DNA of 64,000 nucleotides, from assembly GCF_003412465.1 (NCBI RefSeq), contig NZ_QTJV01000019.1:57705-121704 (forward strand), given 5' to 3'. The translations under genes and the position numbers were made by a program. Source of the DNA: Chitinophaga silvisoli. Its GTDB lineage: Bacteria; Bacteroidota; Bacteroidia; Chitinophagales; Chitinophagaceae. The first letter of the stretch is position 1. Every line of letters begins with the position of its first letter. The notes under the pieces are model-generated. The model was given only the letters and a program-made list of their open reading frames with translations, searched no databases and was not told the origin of the DNA. Shown here piece after piece: positions 7,944-16,496 of the stretch.

Positions 7944-8363
7944 ATGTGGACACGATCCTATTCTGTAACTACACGGGAAGTTACTAAAGAACAAATGTGG
8001 AACCTATTTACCGATGTGAATAACTGGCATACCTGGGACGAGGGAATTGAACAGGCATCTATTACTGGCCCATTTGAAGAGGGCAATCATTTTATGCTAC
8101 AACCTAAAGGTGGGCCGAAATTAAAAGTTTCATTATTAAAGACCATTGAGAATAGCCTGTTCCTGGATGTTACCCACTTTCCCCTCGCTAAAATGTACGA
8201 CAATCACTCGTTTGAAGAAACTGCCGAGGGACTGAAAATCACTAATACAATTACTGTGAAAGGATTGCTTAGCTTTGTATGGGTAAAACTGGTGGCGCAG
8301 AACATTGTCAATGCTTTACCGAAGGACATAGAAAAACAAATACAAGCAGCTAAAAGTCTATGA
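7944..8363 (+). CDS. SRPBCC-family (START-like) protein
   Basis: This 139-residue protein has a START/Bet v1-like fold pattern: SYSVTTREVTKEQMWNLFTDVNNWHTWDEGIEQASI is the usual N-terminal strand, helix and W..WD entry, followed by GPFEEGNHF and a long C-terminal helix. Such proteins bind hydrophobic ligands, often without known activity. A GTG at 7893 would add 17 hydrophobic residues, but the promoter element at 7916 makes the ATG at 7944 more likely. Its stop overlaps the start of the MarR gene by 4 bp (ATGA), so the two are translationally coupled. Confidence 0.75.
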   Translation: MWTRSYSVTTREVTKEQMWNLFTDVNNWHTWDEGIEQASITGPFEEGNHFMLQPKGGPKLKVSLLKTIENSLFLDVTHFPLAKMYDNHSFEETAEGLKITNTITVKGLLSFVWVKLVAQNIVNALPKDIEKQIQAAKSL

Positions 8364-8812
8364 AGACAAGCAATAATACTTTCAGCGTAAATAAGGCGGA
8401 GGAGAGTTCAGGGTTTCTGCTCTGGCAGGTAACCAATCTTTGGCAAAGAGAGATCAGGAAAGCATTGGAGCAATATGACCTGACTCACTCGCAGTATGTA
8501 CTGATGGCAAGTATTCATTGGCTTTCGTTGCAACAGCAGGAGGTGACACAGGTTGTATTATCAGCGCATACCAAAATAGATCCTATGACTACTTCTACAG
8601 TATTGAGAACACTGGGGAATAAGGGGTATATTAAACGTACTGAGCATAAGACAGATACAAGGGCGAAGTTGATTGAGCTGACTAAAAAAGGTATTGATAT
8701 TATTAAACAGGCGGTGGTGACAGTTGAGAATTTTGACCGGGAGTTCTTTTCAAGGCTGAAGAATAAAGCGGCGTTTAATACAGAATTGGAGAAGTTGATT
8801 ACTTTAAAATAA
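8360..8812 (+). CDS. MarR-family transcriptional regulator
   Basis: This 150-residue MarR-type winged HTH has helix 1-2 LWQREIRKALEQYDLTHSQYVLMASI, the recognition region TKIDPMTTSTVLRTLGNKGYIKR and the wing motif DTRAKLIELTKKG (D.R...+.LT..G is the family hallmark). The C-terminal helix serves for dimerisation. It overlaps the SRPBCC gene by 4 bp, so it is made from the same mRNA and probably senses the same ligand class. The target is most likely its own operon. Confidence 0.9.
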   Translation: MKTSNNTFSVNKAEESSGFLLWQVTNLWQREIRKALEQYDLTHSQYVLMASIHWLSLQQQEVTQVVLSAHTKIDPMTTSTVLRTLGNKGYIKRTEHKTDTRAKLIELTKKGIDIIKQAVVTVENFDREFFSRLKNKAAFNTELEKLITLK

Positions 8813-8889
8813 TCTTCAGGCAGGCGAGTGTAGGCCCGCGAAAAAAATAATGTATTATATTGTAGGCAAGATCTAAATGTGTTAACTAT

Positions 8890-9249
8890 ATGAGCCTGAT
8901 TGCCGTATTACCCAAAATATTCTATGCTGATATTCAGCAGGCACTTGATTTTTTTATTGATGGTCTGGGGTTTGAGCTGGGTTACCATGACGAAGTATTG
9001 TATATCGTAAACAGGGATAATGCCACTTTCCAGCTAATGGTAGATCCTGAACTTGCAGAGACGGATAGCAGGCCCGAGATTAGAATTGCAACTGATGATA
9101 TTGAAGCGGTGTATGCGGACATTAAGGCCAGGAAGCCTTCTATTCTGCATCCGAACCTGAATCATATCAAGCTGCAGCCCTGGGGATTGAAAGAGTTTGC
9201 AGTATTGGATCCTACTACGGTTTGCATTGTATTTCAGCAGTCATTATAG
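8890..9249 (+). CDS. VOC-superfamily protein (glyoxalase/bleomycin resistance type)
   Basis: This 119-residue single VOC module opens with a PKIFYADIQQALDFFIDGLGFEL segment (about 8-30), the usual beta-alpha start with the YFxD..G linking turn. The second half, EIRIATDDIEAVYADIKAR (65-83) followed by PWGLKEFAVLDPT, is the matching repeat. Such proteins are dimeric metalloenzymes or antibiotic-binding proteins. With only one clear His/Glu set visible, I cannot say whether it binds metal. It is separated by 77 bp from marR and could share its transcript. Confidence 0.82.
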   Translation: MSLIAVLPKIFYADIQQALDFFIDGLGFELGYHDEVLYIVNRDNATFQLMVDPELAETDSRPEIRIATDDIEAVYADIKARKPSILHPNLNHIKLQPWGLKEFAVLDPTTVCIVFQQSL

Positions 9250-9276
9250 TTTTATTCACCACCCTATACTTTTAGT

Positions 9277-9690
9277 ATGACTAACCAGCGTTGGGAAGGC
9301 GTTCCCATGTACAAAATTTACCTGTTAAGGATCCTGTATGTCCTGATGTTCGTATTTCTTGGCAAGGATGCATGGACTTTTATTTTTACTCACAAGGGGG
9401 CCTGGGATCCTGCTGAGGCCATGAATTTTTCTATCTGGGCATCTTATTCTTTACTGTCTTTTTTCGGTATTTTTCAACCACTTAGGATGCTGGCGATTGT
9501 CATGCTTGAGATCTTGTATAAGTCTATTTGGCTGATCATAGTGGCGTTGCCGTTATGGCAGGCAGGCCACCTGATGGATTCTCCGGCTACTGGCATGGTT
9601 ATGGTATTTGCACTGGTACCATTGCCTATTGTGGCGATGCCATGGAAGTATTTCTTCAGGAAATATATTCTTGTGTTTAAAAAGAATTAA
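9277..9690 (+). CDS. Small integral membrane protein, unknown
   Basis: This 137-residue protein has four predicted membrane helices (about 14-33, 50-70, 74-95 and 105-122) and a basic C-terminal tail (KYFFRKYILVFKKN). It has no recognised motif. The start at 9277 has a TACTTTTA element just before it; an alternative Met (MYKIYLL) lies ten codons in. It stands between a VOC protein and a lipoprotein on the same strand, with gaps of 27 and 22 bp, and may be co-transcribed. Function unknown. Confidence 0.7.
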   Translation: MTNQRWEGVPMYKIYLLRILYVLMFVFLGKDAWTFIFTHKGAWDPAEAMNFSIWASYSLLSFFGIFQPLRMLAIVMLEILYKSIWLIIVALPLWQAGHLMDSPATGMVMVFALVPLPIVAMPWKYFFRKYILVFKKN

Positions 9691-9712
9691 TTTTCCGGCA
9701 TAATTGATCTAA

Positions 9713-10267
9713 ATGAGAAACCAGTTCATCGCAACGGCAGTAATGCTGTCCGTTTTTTCTTTCACTGCATGTCAGCAGTCTCAAAATGCACAAAGTGCGC
9801 ACAATGACACGACCCAACAGGCGCAGGATACAACTGCTGCCGTAGCTGAACCTGTAGCTGCTGATAGCAGCAGCGCTTCTGTACTGGAAACCGTAATGTC
9901 TGCTCCTGCAACCGTAAAAGCAGGTAAACCTATTCTGGTGAAATTTACTGTTAACAATCCTTCTGCCAGTGAGCAGGCGTTTTGTAAATGGCATACGCCA
10001 TTCGAGCAAAGGTTTTTGAATGCTTACTTTGAAGTGACTAACAGCAAAGGTGAGGCAGTTCAGTACAAAGGTGCCATGGCGAAGAGAGTAACGCCACCGC
10101 CTGCGGATGCTTATATTAAAGTAGCTGCAAAAGGTAGTGTGTCTGCTGAAATCGATTTGCTGATGGGGTACAAGATGGATGCACCTGGTACTTATAAAGT
10201 GGTGTATCAGGGTGAAGGCGTGAGTGGTCTGACAAAGGTGAATGAAGTGACTGTTACTGTAGAGTAA
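9713..10267 (+). CDS. Lipoprotein with M35-protease N-domain-like fold
   Basis: This 184-residue protein has a lipoprotein signal (FSFTAC, lipidated Cys20) and then a low-complexity Q/A/S/T linker (21-55). The rest is an Ig-like beta-domain. The spacing of FLNAYFEVTNSKGEAVQYKGAMAKR, PPADAYIKVAAKGSVSAEIDL and GTYKVVYQG recalls the N-terminal domain of deuterolysin-type (M35) metalloproteases, but no protease domain follows. It is therefore likely a solitary envelope domain, and the protease link is only an inference from pattern. A strong terminator follows 38 bp later. Confidence 0.7.
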   Translation: MRNQFIATAVMLSVFSFTACQQSQNAQSAHNDTTQQAQDTTAAVAEPVAADSSSASVLETVMSAPATVKAGKPILVKFTVNNPSASEQAFCKWHTPFEQRFLNAYFEVTNSKGEAVQYKGAMAKRVTPPPADAYIKVAAKGSVSAEIDLLMGYKMDAPGTYKVVYQGEGVSGLTKVNEVTVTVE

Positions 10268-10305
10268 TTTGTCAGGGGCTTTCTTTGAAAGCTGGCTGAT
10301 ATGTG

Positions 10306-10337
10306 AAAAGACTCATAGCTTTTGCTATGGGTCTTTT
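10306..10337. terminator. Intrinsic terminator between convergent genes
   Basis: A 14-bp stem (AAAAGACTCATAGC paired with GCTATGGGTCTTTT, one T-G pair) with a TTTT loop is followed by a T run. The A-rich left arm gives a U-tract in the other direction too. It separates the rightward lipoprotein from the leftward membrane protein whose stop is at 10340. Confidence 0.85.
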
Positions 10338-10339
10338 TT

Positions 10340-10891
10340 TTACTCTACCTGCACCACCTCAAACCCCAGCCACCCATCAATCACCCTCACACTCATACTA
10401 TCCACATGCTCAACATCCGCATACCTTGGATACAACTTGCTTACTGTTTTATGCTTATACACCACATCTACATAAGGCACCGGCGCACTATTCCGATGTC
10501 CCCTTGTATACCCGAATGATACTGCCGGCAATTTCATACTCACCTGTGAACGCCCTCCAAACGCCTGATTGCTCCACAGTATAAAGAAGATTATAATCGT
10601 ACCCAGCGAAAAGCTATTGCATACACAAAATAAGAGTAACTTGACCCTATCAGGCAGATCATGTTTTTCTGAAGAAAGATCTATCTTTTTCCTGAAAATG
10701 ATTGTAACGGAAAAGCCAATACCAACTGCCAGTAGCAATAGCCTGTAACCATCAATCAACGTATTCCAATAGAGTGTAAGCGTCCAGAAGATCAGTGGAA
10801 TACTGATAAGCAAACTGATTCCAAATAAAACACCTAAGAATGTAGCTAATGCAGTAATGGGTTTTTTATGCTGGTATAGGGATGGGTTCAT
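10340..10891 (-). CDS. Membrane protein, unknown
   Basis: This 183-residue protein has two N-terminal helices (about 12-38 and 46-65), a third near 85-107, and an extramembrane C-terminal domain with short strands (YVDVVYKHKTV, SVRVIDGWLGFEVVQV). I chose the ATG at 10891 because AGGA stands 8 bp before it and it gives a short cytosolic N-terminus. Longer readings start at 10912 or 10963. The last would begin 20 bp after the helicase stop. No family recognised. It follows the helicase gene on the same strand. Confidence 0.6.
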   Translation of the reverse strand: MNPSLYQHKKPITALATFLGVLFGISLLISIPLIFWTLTLYWNTLIDGYRLLLLAVGIGFSVTIIFRKKIDLSSEKHDLPDRVKLLLFCVCNSFSLGTIIIFFILWSNQAFGGRSQVSMKLPAVSFGYTRGHRNSAPVPYVDVVYKHKTVSKLYPRYADVEHVDSMSVRVIDGWLGFEVVQVE

Positions 10892-10982
10892 GGATAGGTT
10901 CCTGATTAACATGTACGAAAGGTACAAAAACTTCGTATTCCGCAAGAACCGGATTTTTGTCATAAGTAAACTGTGCCAGCTT

Positions 10983-12485
10983 TTAGGCAGCTTTGGGTTT
11001 ACCTTTCTGCATAATTTTCTGGATCAATGTCCTCAGGCGTTCTTTATAATCCGCTACTAACCAATCTGTATAATTCCTGGTCACCTTGCCAAGGCATTTT
11101 CCATACTGCTTTACCCGCCACTGTATTTCCTGGTCCAATAAATCGGACAATTCCAATGCCTGGGAGATAGAGTCACTATTTTCTATACACATCAATGCAT
11201 GTTGTCTGATCGCATCCCTGATCACTGTCAATGGCTTCACCCCCGCATCTACTGCCCGCTGATGTGCCTCCTGGATATCAAAGGATAACTGTAATGTATT
11301 GGGGAATTTAGAACGGAGATCAGAAGGAATGACACGGGCTTCCGTTGAAGATAAGGAGTGCATACTTTCTATATACGCCTCCGGTCTTTCGAAGATCAGT
11401 TGCCAATCCATCGGTGCCTGCCATTCTCCAAACCGGTCCATATTGTTGCCCAGGTCGATGATAGTAAAATTCTTCTTCTTAGGTAAACTACGAGATCCCC
11501 GCCCGATCATCTGGTGATACAATGTCAGTGATGTGGTAGCACGATTGAGGATCACCGTTTGTATCGTTGGTTCATCAAAGCCCGTGGTAAGGATCGAGAC
11601 GGATGTCAGGATCGCTCCTTTCGTCTTTTTGAACCATTTCAAGATCTCCTCACGTTCTGCCGGGGAATGACGGTTATCTAAATGCCTGATTGGATAGCCT
11701 GCATCCTGAAACATTTTACACACATTCCTGGAGGTAAAGATCCCATTATTAAAGATCAGCGTTTTTTTATGCTTAGCATGCGTTTCATATGCATGCAATA
11801 GCAATTCCAACATCGCTTTGGATGAATACAATTCATCGGAAGTGCTGATGGTAAAATCACCGTATATACCTGTCTTCAGTGAATTTAATTCCACATCATA
11901 ACGCCAGCTCACCGGCTTTGCCAGATATCCTTGTTTGATCAGGCCACTGATGCTTTCTCCCACTATCAATTCCTGGTAAGTTTTGTTCATCGGCAGGTCG
12001 GCATTTGAACTCAATGGTGTTGCCGTGACACCTACTACTATCGCACGGGGAAATTTATTCAACAGTTTTTGAAATGCATTGTGATGCGCTTCGTCAATGA
12101 TCACTAATCCAATTGAAGAAGGATTGATGAGTCCCTGTTTTAAACGGTTCCTTAGCGTTTCTACCATCGCTACATAACAGGCATGTTCTTCCCGTTTGCG
12201 TAATTGCTTCACCGTACTATTGATCACCTTGTTTTTGATGCCTATTTTTGTCAGCGTAGCAGCTGTCTGCTTGCATAGTTCGATTCGGTGTGTCAGCACC
12301 ATCACCTGTTTGTGAAAGTTTTCTACGTACCACTTCGCTATCTCCGAGAAGATCCTGGTCTTGCCGCCTCCTGTTGGTAATTGATAAAGGACTCTGTAGC
12401 CTTTGGTAGCATGTGTGAGTTTATCAAATAGTATATTGAGGTCACGTTCCTGGTAAGGGTACAAACTATCGTTTCCCATTTTCAT
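10983..12485 (-). CDS. SF2 DEAD/DEAH-type helicase
   Basis: This 500-residue superfamily 2 helicase shows Walker A LPTGGGKT (36-43), motif Ia VLTHRIEL, Walker B DEAH (131-134), motif III TATP (154-157) and motif VI QMIGRGSR (about 343-350). The N-terminal YPYQERDL is the Q-motif-like entry. The layout is that of the RecG/UvrB/type III restriction ResIII group and resembles stand-alone repair helicases of the SSL2/RadD kind; E. coli RadD is a good comparison. No nuclease or methylase lies beside it, so a restriction role is unlikely. Cytosolic, ATP-driven strand separation. Confidence 0.87.
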   Translation of the reverse strand: MKMGNDSLYPYQERDLNILFDKLTHATKGYRVLYQLPTGGGKTRIFSEIAKWYVENFHKQVMVLTHRIELCKQTAATLTKIGIKNKVINSTVKQLRKREEHACYVAMVETLRNRLKQGLINPSSIGLVIIDEAHHNAFQKLLNKFPRAIVVGVTATPLSSNADLPMNKTYQELIVGESISGLIKQGYLAKPVSWRYDVELNSLKTGIYGDFTISTSDELYSSKAMLELLLHAYETHAKHKKTLIFNNGIFTSRNVCKMFQDAGYPIRHLDNRHSPAEREEILKWFKKTKGAILTSVSILTTGFDEPTIQTVILNRATTSLTLYHQMIGRGSRSLPKKKNFTIIDLGNNMDRFGEWQAPMDWQLIFERPEAYIESMHSLSSTEARVIPSDLRSKFPNTLQLSFDIQEAHQRAVDAGVKPLTVIRDAIRQHALMCIENSDSISQALELSDLLDQEIQWRVKQYGKCLGKVTRNYTDWLVADYKERLRTLIQKIMQKGKPKAA

Positions 12486-12512
12486 CTTACTGTTAGTTAT
12501 AAAAAATATATA

Positions 12513-13217
12513 TCAAACCTGGGGCCAATGGTGAGACCGGTGATGAGATCTGATAATCATATAACCGAACAGGATCATTACCACTGATATTCCCAGGAAG
12601 AGGTAATTAGCGGGCTGATGATTGTGTGCATACTCAATCACATTGTGCAATTGTAGAATCTGGTGATCTATGATGCCTTCTACCAGGTTAAAGATACCCC
12701 AGCCAAGGAACAGACCGGCAGTGAGCAGTCGGCCGGAGTGGTCTGCATTGCTACGTTTACTTACTTGCCACAACAATATGATCCCTATGATCGTTACGAT
12801 CAGGCAGAACGCATGAAAAATGCCATCCCAGAACATGTTAATGCTCTTACCGATATAATCTGTAGCCGGGATTTTATTTGAAAGCATTTCATGCATCTGC
12901 AGGATCTGGTGTAATATGATTCCATCTATAAACCCTCCTATGCCTATTCCCAGCACGGTGCCCGCTGTGGTGAGTGGAACAGGAGAAAGTAAAATTAGCT
13001 GTGGATGGGCCTGCATTTTGTGCCGATGCCTGGCAGTTGAAATGGCGGTCAGTACAATAACAATGATCGTCAAAACTACAAATGCCAGTAGCATGGTGAA
13101 TAAATTGGGGTAGAACTGACTATTGTAAATGCCTTCCCTGATTTGCCTGTTGCACAAAGGGCAGGAATATGCGGGCATACTGAGCATGCAGCATAATACC
13201 ATGGTTAACTTTCTCAT
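12513..13217 (-). CDS. DUF2243-family membrane protein with CxxC N-terminus
   Basis: This 234-residue protein has a signal or first helix (1-18) followed at once by CPLC (19-22), then five or so membrane helices. Two similar blocks, GGFIDGIILHQILQMH (about 93-108) and NLVEGIIDHQILQLHNV (about 178-194), are the DUF2243 hallmark and place paired His residues within the membrane, possibly for metal or haem. The CPLCNRQIREGIYNSQF start with its own helix looks like an added small domain. It lies 27 bp upstream of the helicase on the same strand. Role unknown. Confidence 0.8.
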   Translation of the reverse strand: MRKLTMVLCCMLSMPAYSCPLCNRQIREGIYNSQFYPNLFTMLLAFVVLTIIVIVLTAISTARHRHKMQAHPQLILLSPVPLTTAGTVLGIGIGGFIDGIILHQILQMHEMLSNKIPATDYIGKSINMFWDGIFHAFCLIVTIIGIILLWQVSKRSNADHSGRLLTAGLFLGWGIFNLVEGIIDHQILQLHNVIEYAHNHQPANYLFLGISVVMILFGYMIIRSHHRSHHWPQV

Positions 13218-13356
13218 ACTATTATTGCAGGAAACTTCGTGCCATGGCTACTATGGCTGTTAATGCCACGCCTGATTGATGATTATTGTAGCCATTGAGT
13301 GGATTTAAGGAACATTTAATAGTGCTTACAACATGCTTATGGCCCCGGCATAATTT

Positions 13357-13758
13357 TTACAATATTTTAAGACGCTTTCTTACTACTGTTTTTCTCTTTT
13401 TAAGAGAAGTGATAAAAGGCTCTTCCAACAAAGGCAGTCCCTTTACATCAAGGATTTTAAGTGAGCGACCTAATGCTAAATTGATCTTTGCAATTTTCCT
13501 ATTGGCTTTAACCCAGGCATTACGATTAGCCAGTATGGTTTCTTTGTTTTGTTTGATAGTATTGTCAATTAGCTGGAGTTCTTTTTTATAATTTTTCAGT
13601 TTTCTGTAAAGCACCAGCATTCTGCCGATCACACGCCTGTCATCAGGCACCTGGTCATGCAGTCGCTGGTAGATGGTTAGCGCCTGCCCGGGCTCATCAT
13701 TTTGTTCGAGGGCACGGGCCTTTTCAAATAAACGGATATCAATGGTCTTCCTTTTCAT
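13357..13758 (-). CDS. Small basic TPR-like protein
   Basis: This 133-residue protein is strongly basic. Residues 9-45 (FEKARALEQNDEPGQALTIYQRLHDQVPDDRRVI) form one good TPR-like helix pair, and a second, weaker pair follows (LYRKLKNYKKELQLIDNTI). The C-terminus is Lys/Arg-rich (SLKKRKTVVRKRLKIL), which suggests nucleic-acid or ribosome contact. It diverges from the next small gene with 32 bp between starts. No family recognised; function unknown. Confidence 0.68.
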   Translation of the reverse strand: MKRKTIDIRLFEKARALEQNDEPGQALTIYQRLHDQVPDDRRVIGRMLVLYRKLKNYKKELQLIDNTIKQNKETILANRNAWVKANRKIAKINLALGRSLKILDVKGLPLLEEPFITSLKKRKTVVRKRLKIL

Positions 13759-13790
13759 AAGAGGAATACTACAACAGACATACCATTAAA

Positions 13791-14048
13791 ATGAGTGTTA
13801 TGAATGAAGCATTGTTGAAATTATTAGACAAATCTTATGCGCCTTCTCAACTGGTTGAAACTACTTATCAAAAATTTGATCTTGCCTTTAAGACGGACGA
13901 AGAAGGACTGCCGATCCTGCTCTTTCTGGGGACGAAAGATAAGGAAGGGAAAATTCGGGGGGAAAGATATGCACGCCGAATTGTTCGTAATGAAGAAGGG
14001 AAGATTGTTAAGAGCCACTGGGATCATAAAGGGAAAGCCACGCCATAA
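13791..14048 (+). CDS. Conserved small hypothetical protein
   Basis: This 85-residue cytosolic protein is charged, with two strands (KFDLAFKTDEEGLPILLFLGT) and a C-terminal RGERYARRIVRNEEGKIVKSHWDHKGK segment rich in Arg, Lys and His. It looks like a compact beta-rich domain. It diverges from the TPR-like gene. A small CCAGG/CCTGG hairpin follows its stop. I do not recognise the family. Confidence 0.65.
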   Translation: MSVMNEALLKLLDKSYAPSQLVETTYQKFDLAFKTDEEGLPILLFLGTKDKEGKIRGERYARRIVRNEEGKIVKSHWDHKGKATP

Positions 14049-14178
14049 CCAGGCGGGACCTGGCTAACAATTTACTAAGAAGATGGCTGGTCAATTCCCT
14101 GACTGTTCTGCCTGCTTGTGGAAGATTTTGCTGTAAATGTGGGCGTAGGCATGCAACGGGTATTGTCAGCTCTTCTTA

Positions 14179-15291
14179 TCAGATGTGGCTAATAGCTGCA
14201 TTTTTTAAGATCGTTTCTATTTCATCGAGATCGGAGATGCCTTCTTTTTGAGTGGGTACAAGTACTTTCCCTTCCGGATCTATCAGGAAAATCGCAGGTA
14301 TACCTACTACACCATAGCTGTCTATAATATTCTCATCGTTGTAAATATGTGCCCAGGTTGCAGGTAGTTTTTGTATAGCTTTCAGGTGTGATGTCGTGTC
14401 TCTATCCAGGGATACTGATATTACTTTTACCGCAGGGTATTTTTTAGAAATTTCAATTACCCTTGGCATCGCCTGCATGCAGGGTACGCACCAGGTAGCC
14501 CAAAAGTCAAGGATTACGTATTTACCTTTATAGGTATCCAGGGAAAGACTGTCACCGTATACATCACGTGTACGGAAATCGACCGCAATGTGCTTGTCCC
14601 TGATATTATTTATACTGATTAAGCTTCTATAGATATGTTTCCCTGCGTCTGTATTCTTAAATGTTGCAGGTAGATGGTCCAGTACCTGCAGCAGACTATC
14701 TGCGGGAAAGAATTGTTGATAAGGGGTAAAGGAGCTGTAAAACGTATAGGAAGAATAATAATCAGAAGGATGCGTGTTAATAAAATCCAGTGTTTTCCTG
14801 TAAAAAGCTACTGAAGATTGCCTGATCTTTTGAGCCAGTGCTGCATCAAAATGGCCTAGTTTGTTCCACGCTATCAATAGTAACCTGTTCTGCTCCGCCG
14901 CTGCTTTCGTATATTGGTGAAATTCTTTTCCTCCTTTCGTATCGGCATCAACGATATTTACGAGTTTTGTTGTATGCAGACTCGTATCTTTTAATACAAG
15001 TTCGCTATTGCCCGGTCCAAAGAAGAATAGCTTATTCTTGCTGAAGGCACCGTATTCGCCCTGAATTGCTAAGGATAGGGAGCCGAACTGGGTATGTAAA
15101 TCTCCATTTACAGTTATTGAGCGGCTAAGTTCTTCGGATTTAATGTCGGTATCATTCAGGCCATCTCCGTAATTGACCACCAGTTTTTCTAAGGGGAAGC
15201 TATCGGGCACACGGATCGTCAATGTGAATGCCTGGGCATGGGAAAACAGGCTGGCAAGTAGCAGGGTAGAAAGCAGGTAAAATGGTTTCAT
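14179..15291 (-). CDS. TlpA/ResA-like periplasmic thiol-disulfide oxidoreductase
   Basis: This 370-residue protein has a signal peptide (1-19, ending SHAQ), an N-terminal beta-domain of about 200 residues with the Bacteroidota DUF4369-like look, and a C-terminal thioredoxin domain. The active site WCVPC lies in ILDFWATWCVPCMQAMP, followed by the cis-Pro motif GVVGIPAIFLID. Such proteins reduce periplasmic disulfides, often for cytochrome c maturation or stress; no ccm gene is near. It stands alone on the minus strand after a pair of 16-bp direct repeats that probably regulate it. Confidence 0.88.
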   Translation of the reverse strand: MKPFYLLSTLLLASLFSHAQAFTLTIRVPDSFPLEKLVVNYGDGLNDTDIKSEELSRSITVNGDLHTQFGSLSLAIQGEYGAFSKNKLFFFGPGNSELVLKDTSLHTTKLVNIVDADTKGGKEFHQYTKAAAEQNRLLLIAWNKLGHFDAALAQKIRQSSVAFYRKTLDFINTHPSDYYSSYTFYSSFTPYQQFFPADSLLQVLDHLPATFKNTDAGKHIYRSLISINNIRDKHIAVDFRTRDVYGDSLSLDTYKGKYVILDFWATWCVPCMQAMPRVIEISKKYPAVKVISVSLDRDTTSHLKAIQKLPATWAHIYNDENIIDSYGVVGIPAIFLIDPEGKVLVPTQKEGISDLDEIETILKNAAISHI

Positions 15292-15307
15292 AAAAGTTAA
15301 AAGTTGG

Positions 15308-15346
15308 ATTAACCCGTTTTATGAAATGAAATTAACCTGCTTTATG
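15308..15346. promoter_or_regulatory. 16-bp direct repeats upstream of TlpA-like gene
   Basis: ATTAACCCGTTTTATG (15308-15323) and ATTAACCTGCTTTATG (15331-15346) differ at two positions and are 23 bp apart. They lie 17-55 bp before the start of the TlpA-like gene. Binding of a dimeric regulator to one DNA face is the likely use; this is inferred. Confidence 0.45.
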
Positions 15347-15406
15347 TTAAGGAGTTTGTAAAACTGTTGTCAGTCCTATTACACTTTGTTAAGAAGATGA
15401 TAAAAC

Positions 15407-16021
15407 TTATTTCAGTCTTTTCGCCGCTGCCGGCACCTTCCCTGCCTTAAACTCTTCCCTTTGCTTTTCATCTGCCAGATCCATGTTGAAATTCTCCCAT
15501 TCTCCTTTCTCATTCAGCACGGCACAATTCCACTCACCATCTGCATCATCGGGAAACTGCCAGAGAATATGATATCCTTCTTCGTTGGTAAATCCTTCTT
15601 CATCTGCCTGCAGAATACCATTTACCAATTCCCAGATCACACCCTGCGTAGTCGTAATAATATGATAGTTCTCTGCCTCCATCCCTATCGGCATTAGCTC
15701 CATGGCATATATTACCTTCACCTTATCAAAGAAATCGTTCAGCCACTTAGCCGCCGATGCAGGCTGGAATTCCAGAATGCTTTGTTTGAATTCATCCAGC
15801 TCTTCCCTGCCTATGCCTTCGGTGCTCACAGGATTTCGTTCTACCGTTGCCAGCAGTTTCCCTTTCTCATTTTTCAATTCAAAAGCCGTCCATTTCTCCG
15901 GCTTCTCATTCCGGGGAACCCCAAATTGAGCTGACAGTGCTTCTGCGTCCAGCTCTTCTGAAATATCGTCGAGATGAATGTCCGGGTCTTGTGTGCCCAG
16001 GATACGGATGTAGTAACTCAT
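15407..16021 (-). CDS. Conserved hypothetical cytosolic protein
   Basis: This 204-residue acidic protein has no signal or membrane segment. The N-terminus reads SYYIRILGTQDPDIHLDDI and the C-terminus EWNCAVLNEKGEWENFNMDLAD; alternating strands and acidic helices suggest an alpha/beta fold. I chose the ATG at 16021 rather than the GTG two codons before. It lies 16 bp after the RidA-like gene on the same strand and is probably co-transcribed with it. Family not recognised. Confidence 0.7.
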   Translation of the reverse strand: MSYYIRILGTQDPDIHLDDISEELDAEALSAQFGVPRNEKPEKWTAFELKNEKGKLLATVERNPVSTEGIGREELDEFKQSILEFQPASAAKWLNDFFDKVKVIYAMELMPIGMEAENYHIITTTQGVIWELVNGILQADEEGFTNEEGYHILWQFPDDADGEWNCAVLNEKGEWENFNMDLADEKQREEFKAGKVPAAAKRLK

Positions 16022-16037
16022 AGGCACAAAATTAGGA

Positions 16038-16427
16038 TTATTTTACTACTGTAGCCTCCAGTTCTACCTGCAATGTTTCGAAAAGAGATTTTACCTCAAA
16101 TAAGGTGGATGCCTGCCGGATACCATGCCTGGCAATCCATTCCTGCAGGATGGGGAAATGGGGCCATAATTCTGCCGAAGAGGTGGTGTAGATATTAAGT
16201 CTTACAATACCCTTACAGTCATAGCCCGCCGTGGTAATCACCTGTTCCAGGTTGGCGATGGCGTGGATCAGCTGAGTTTTCATATCCTCCTTACTGGAAC
16301 TGCCATCGGGGAATACTGCTGCCTGTCCGGCACAATACAGGGTGCTGCCTGCATTTTTCACTTCTACTGCCTGGGAATAACTACGTTCCTCCTGCCAGGT
16401 CCAGGGGTTGATGCTTCTTGTTTCCAT
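16038..16427 (-). CDS. RidA-family protein lacking the catalytic Arg
   Basis: This 129-residue protein has the YjgF/RidA fold: the LYCAGQAAVFPDGSS turn (30-44, normally SGQ), a middle helix NLEQVITTAGYD and IVRLNIYTTS strand. True RidA deaminases have an Arg in the A-R-T/S segment; here the matching site reads QASTLFEV, so the Arg is replaced by Ser. It probably belongs to a Rid subgroup without 2-aminoacrylate deaminase activity. It lies between the Crp/Fnr regulator and a hypothetical gene on the same strand. Confidence 0.82.
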   Translation of the reverse strand: METRSINPWTWQEERSYSQAVEVKNAGSTLYCAGQAAVFPDGSSSKEDMKTQLIHAIANLEQVITTAGYDCKGIVRLNIYTTSSAELWPHFPILQEWIARHGIRQASTLFEVKSLFETLQVELEATVVK

Positions 16428-16496
16428 GAGGACAAAGCTCCGGAATCGTGCTGGAATGGGCCCTTGATGTACCTCACTATTATCCTGTGATGTACG

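Noticed and set aside
10303..10584. 93-codon frame starting MKRLIAFAMG
   Set aside because: It begins in a terminator hairpin and runs antisense through the membrane-protein gene; rich in Thr, Pro and His, unlike a folded protein.
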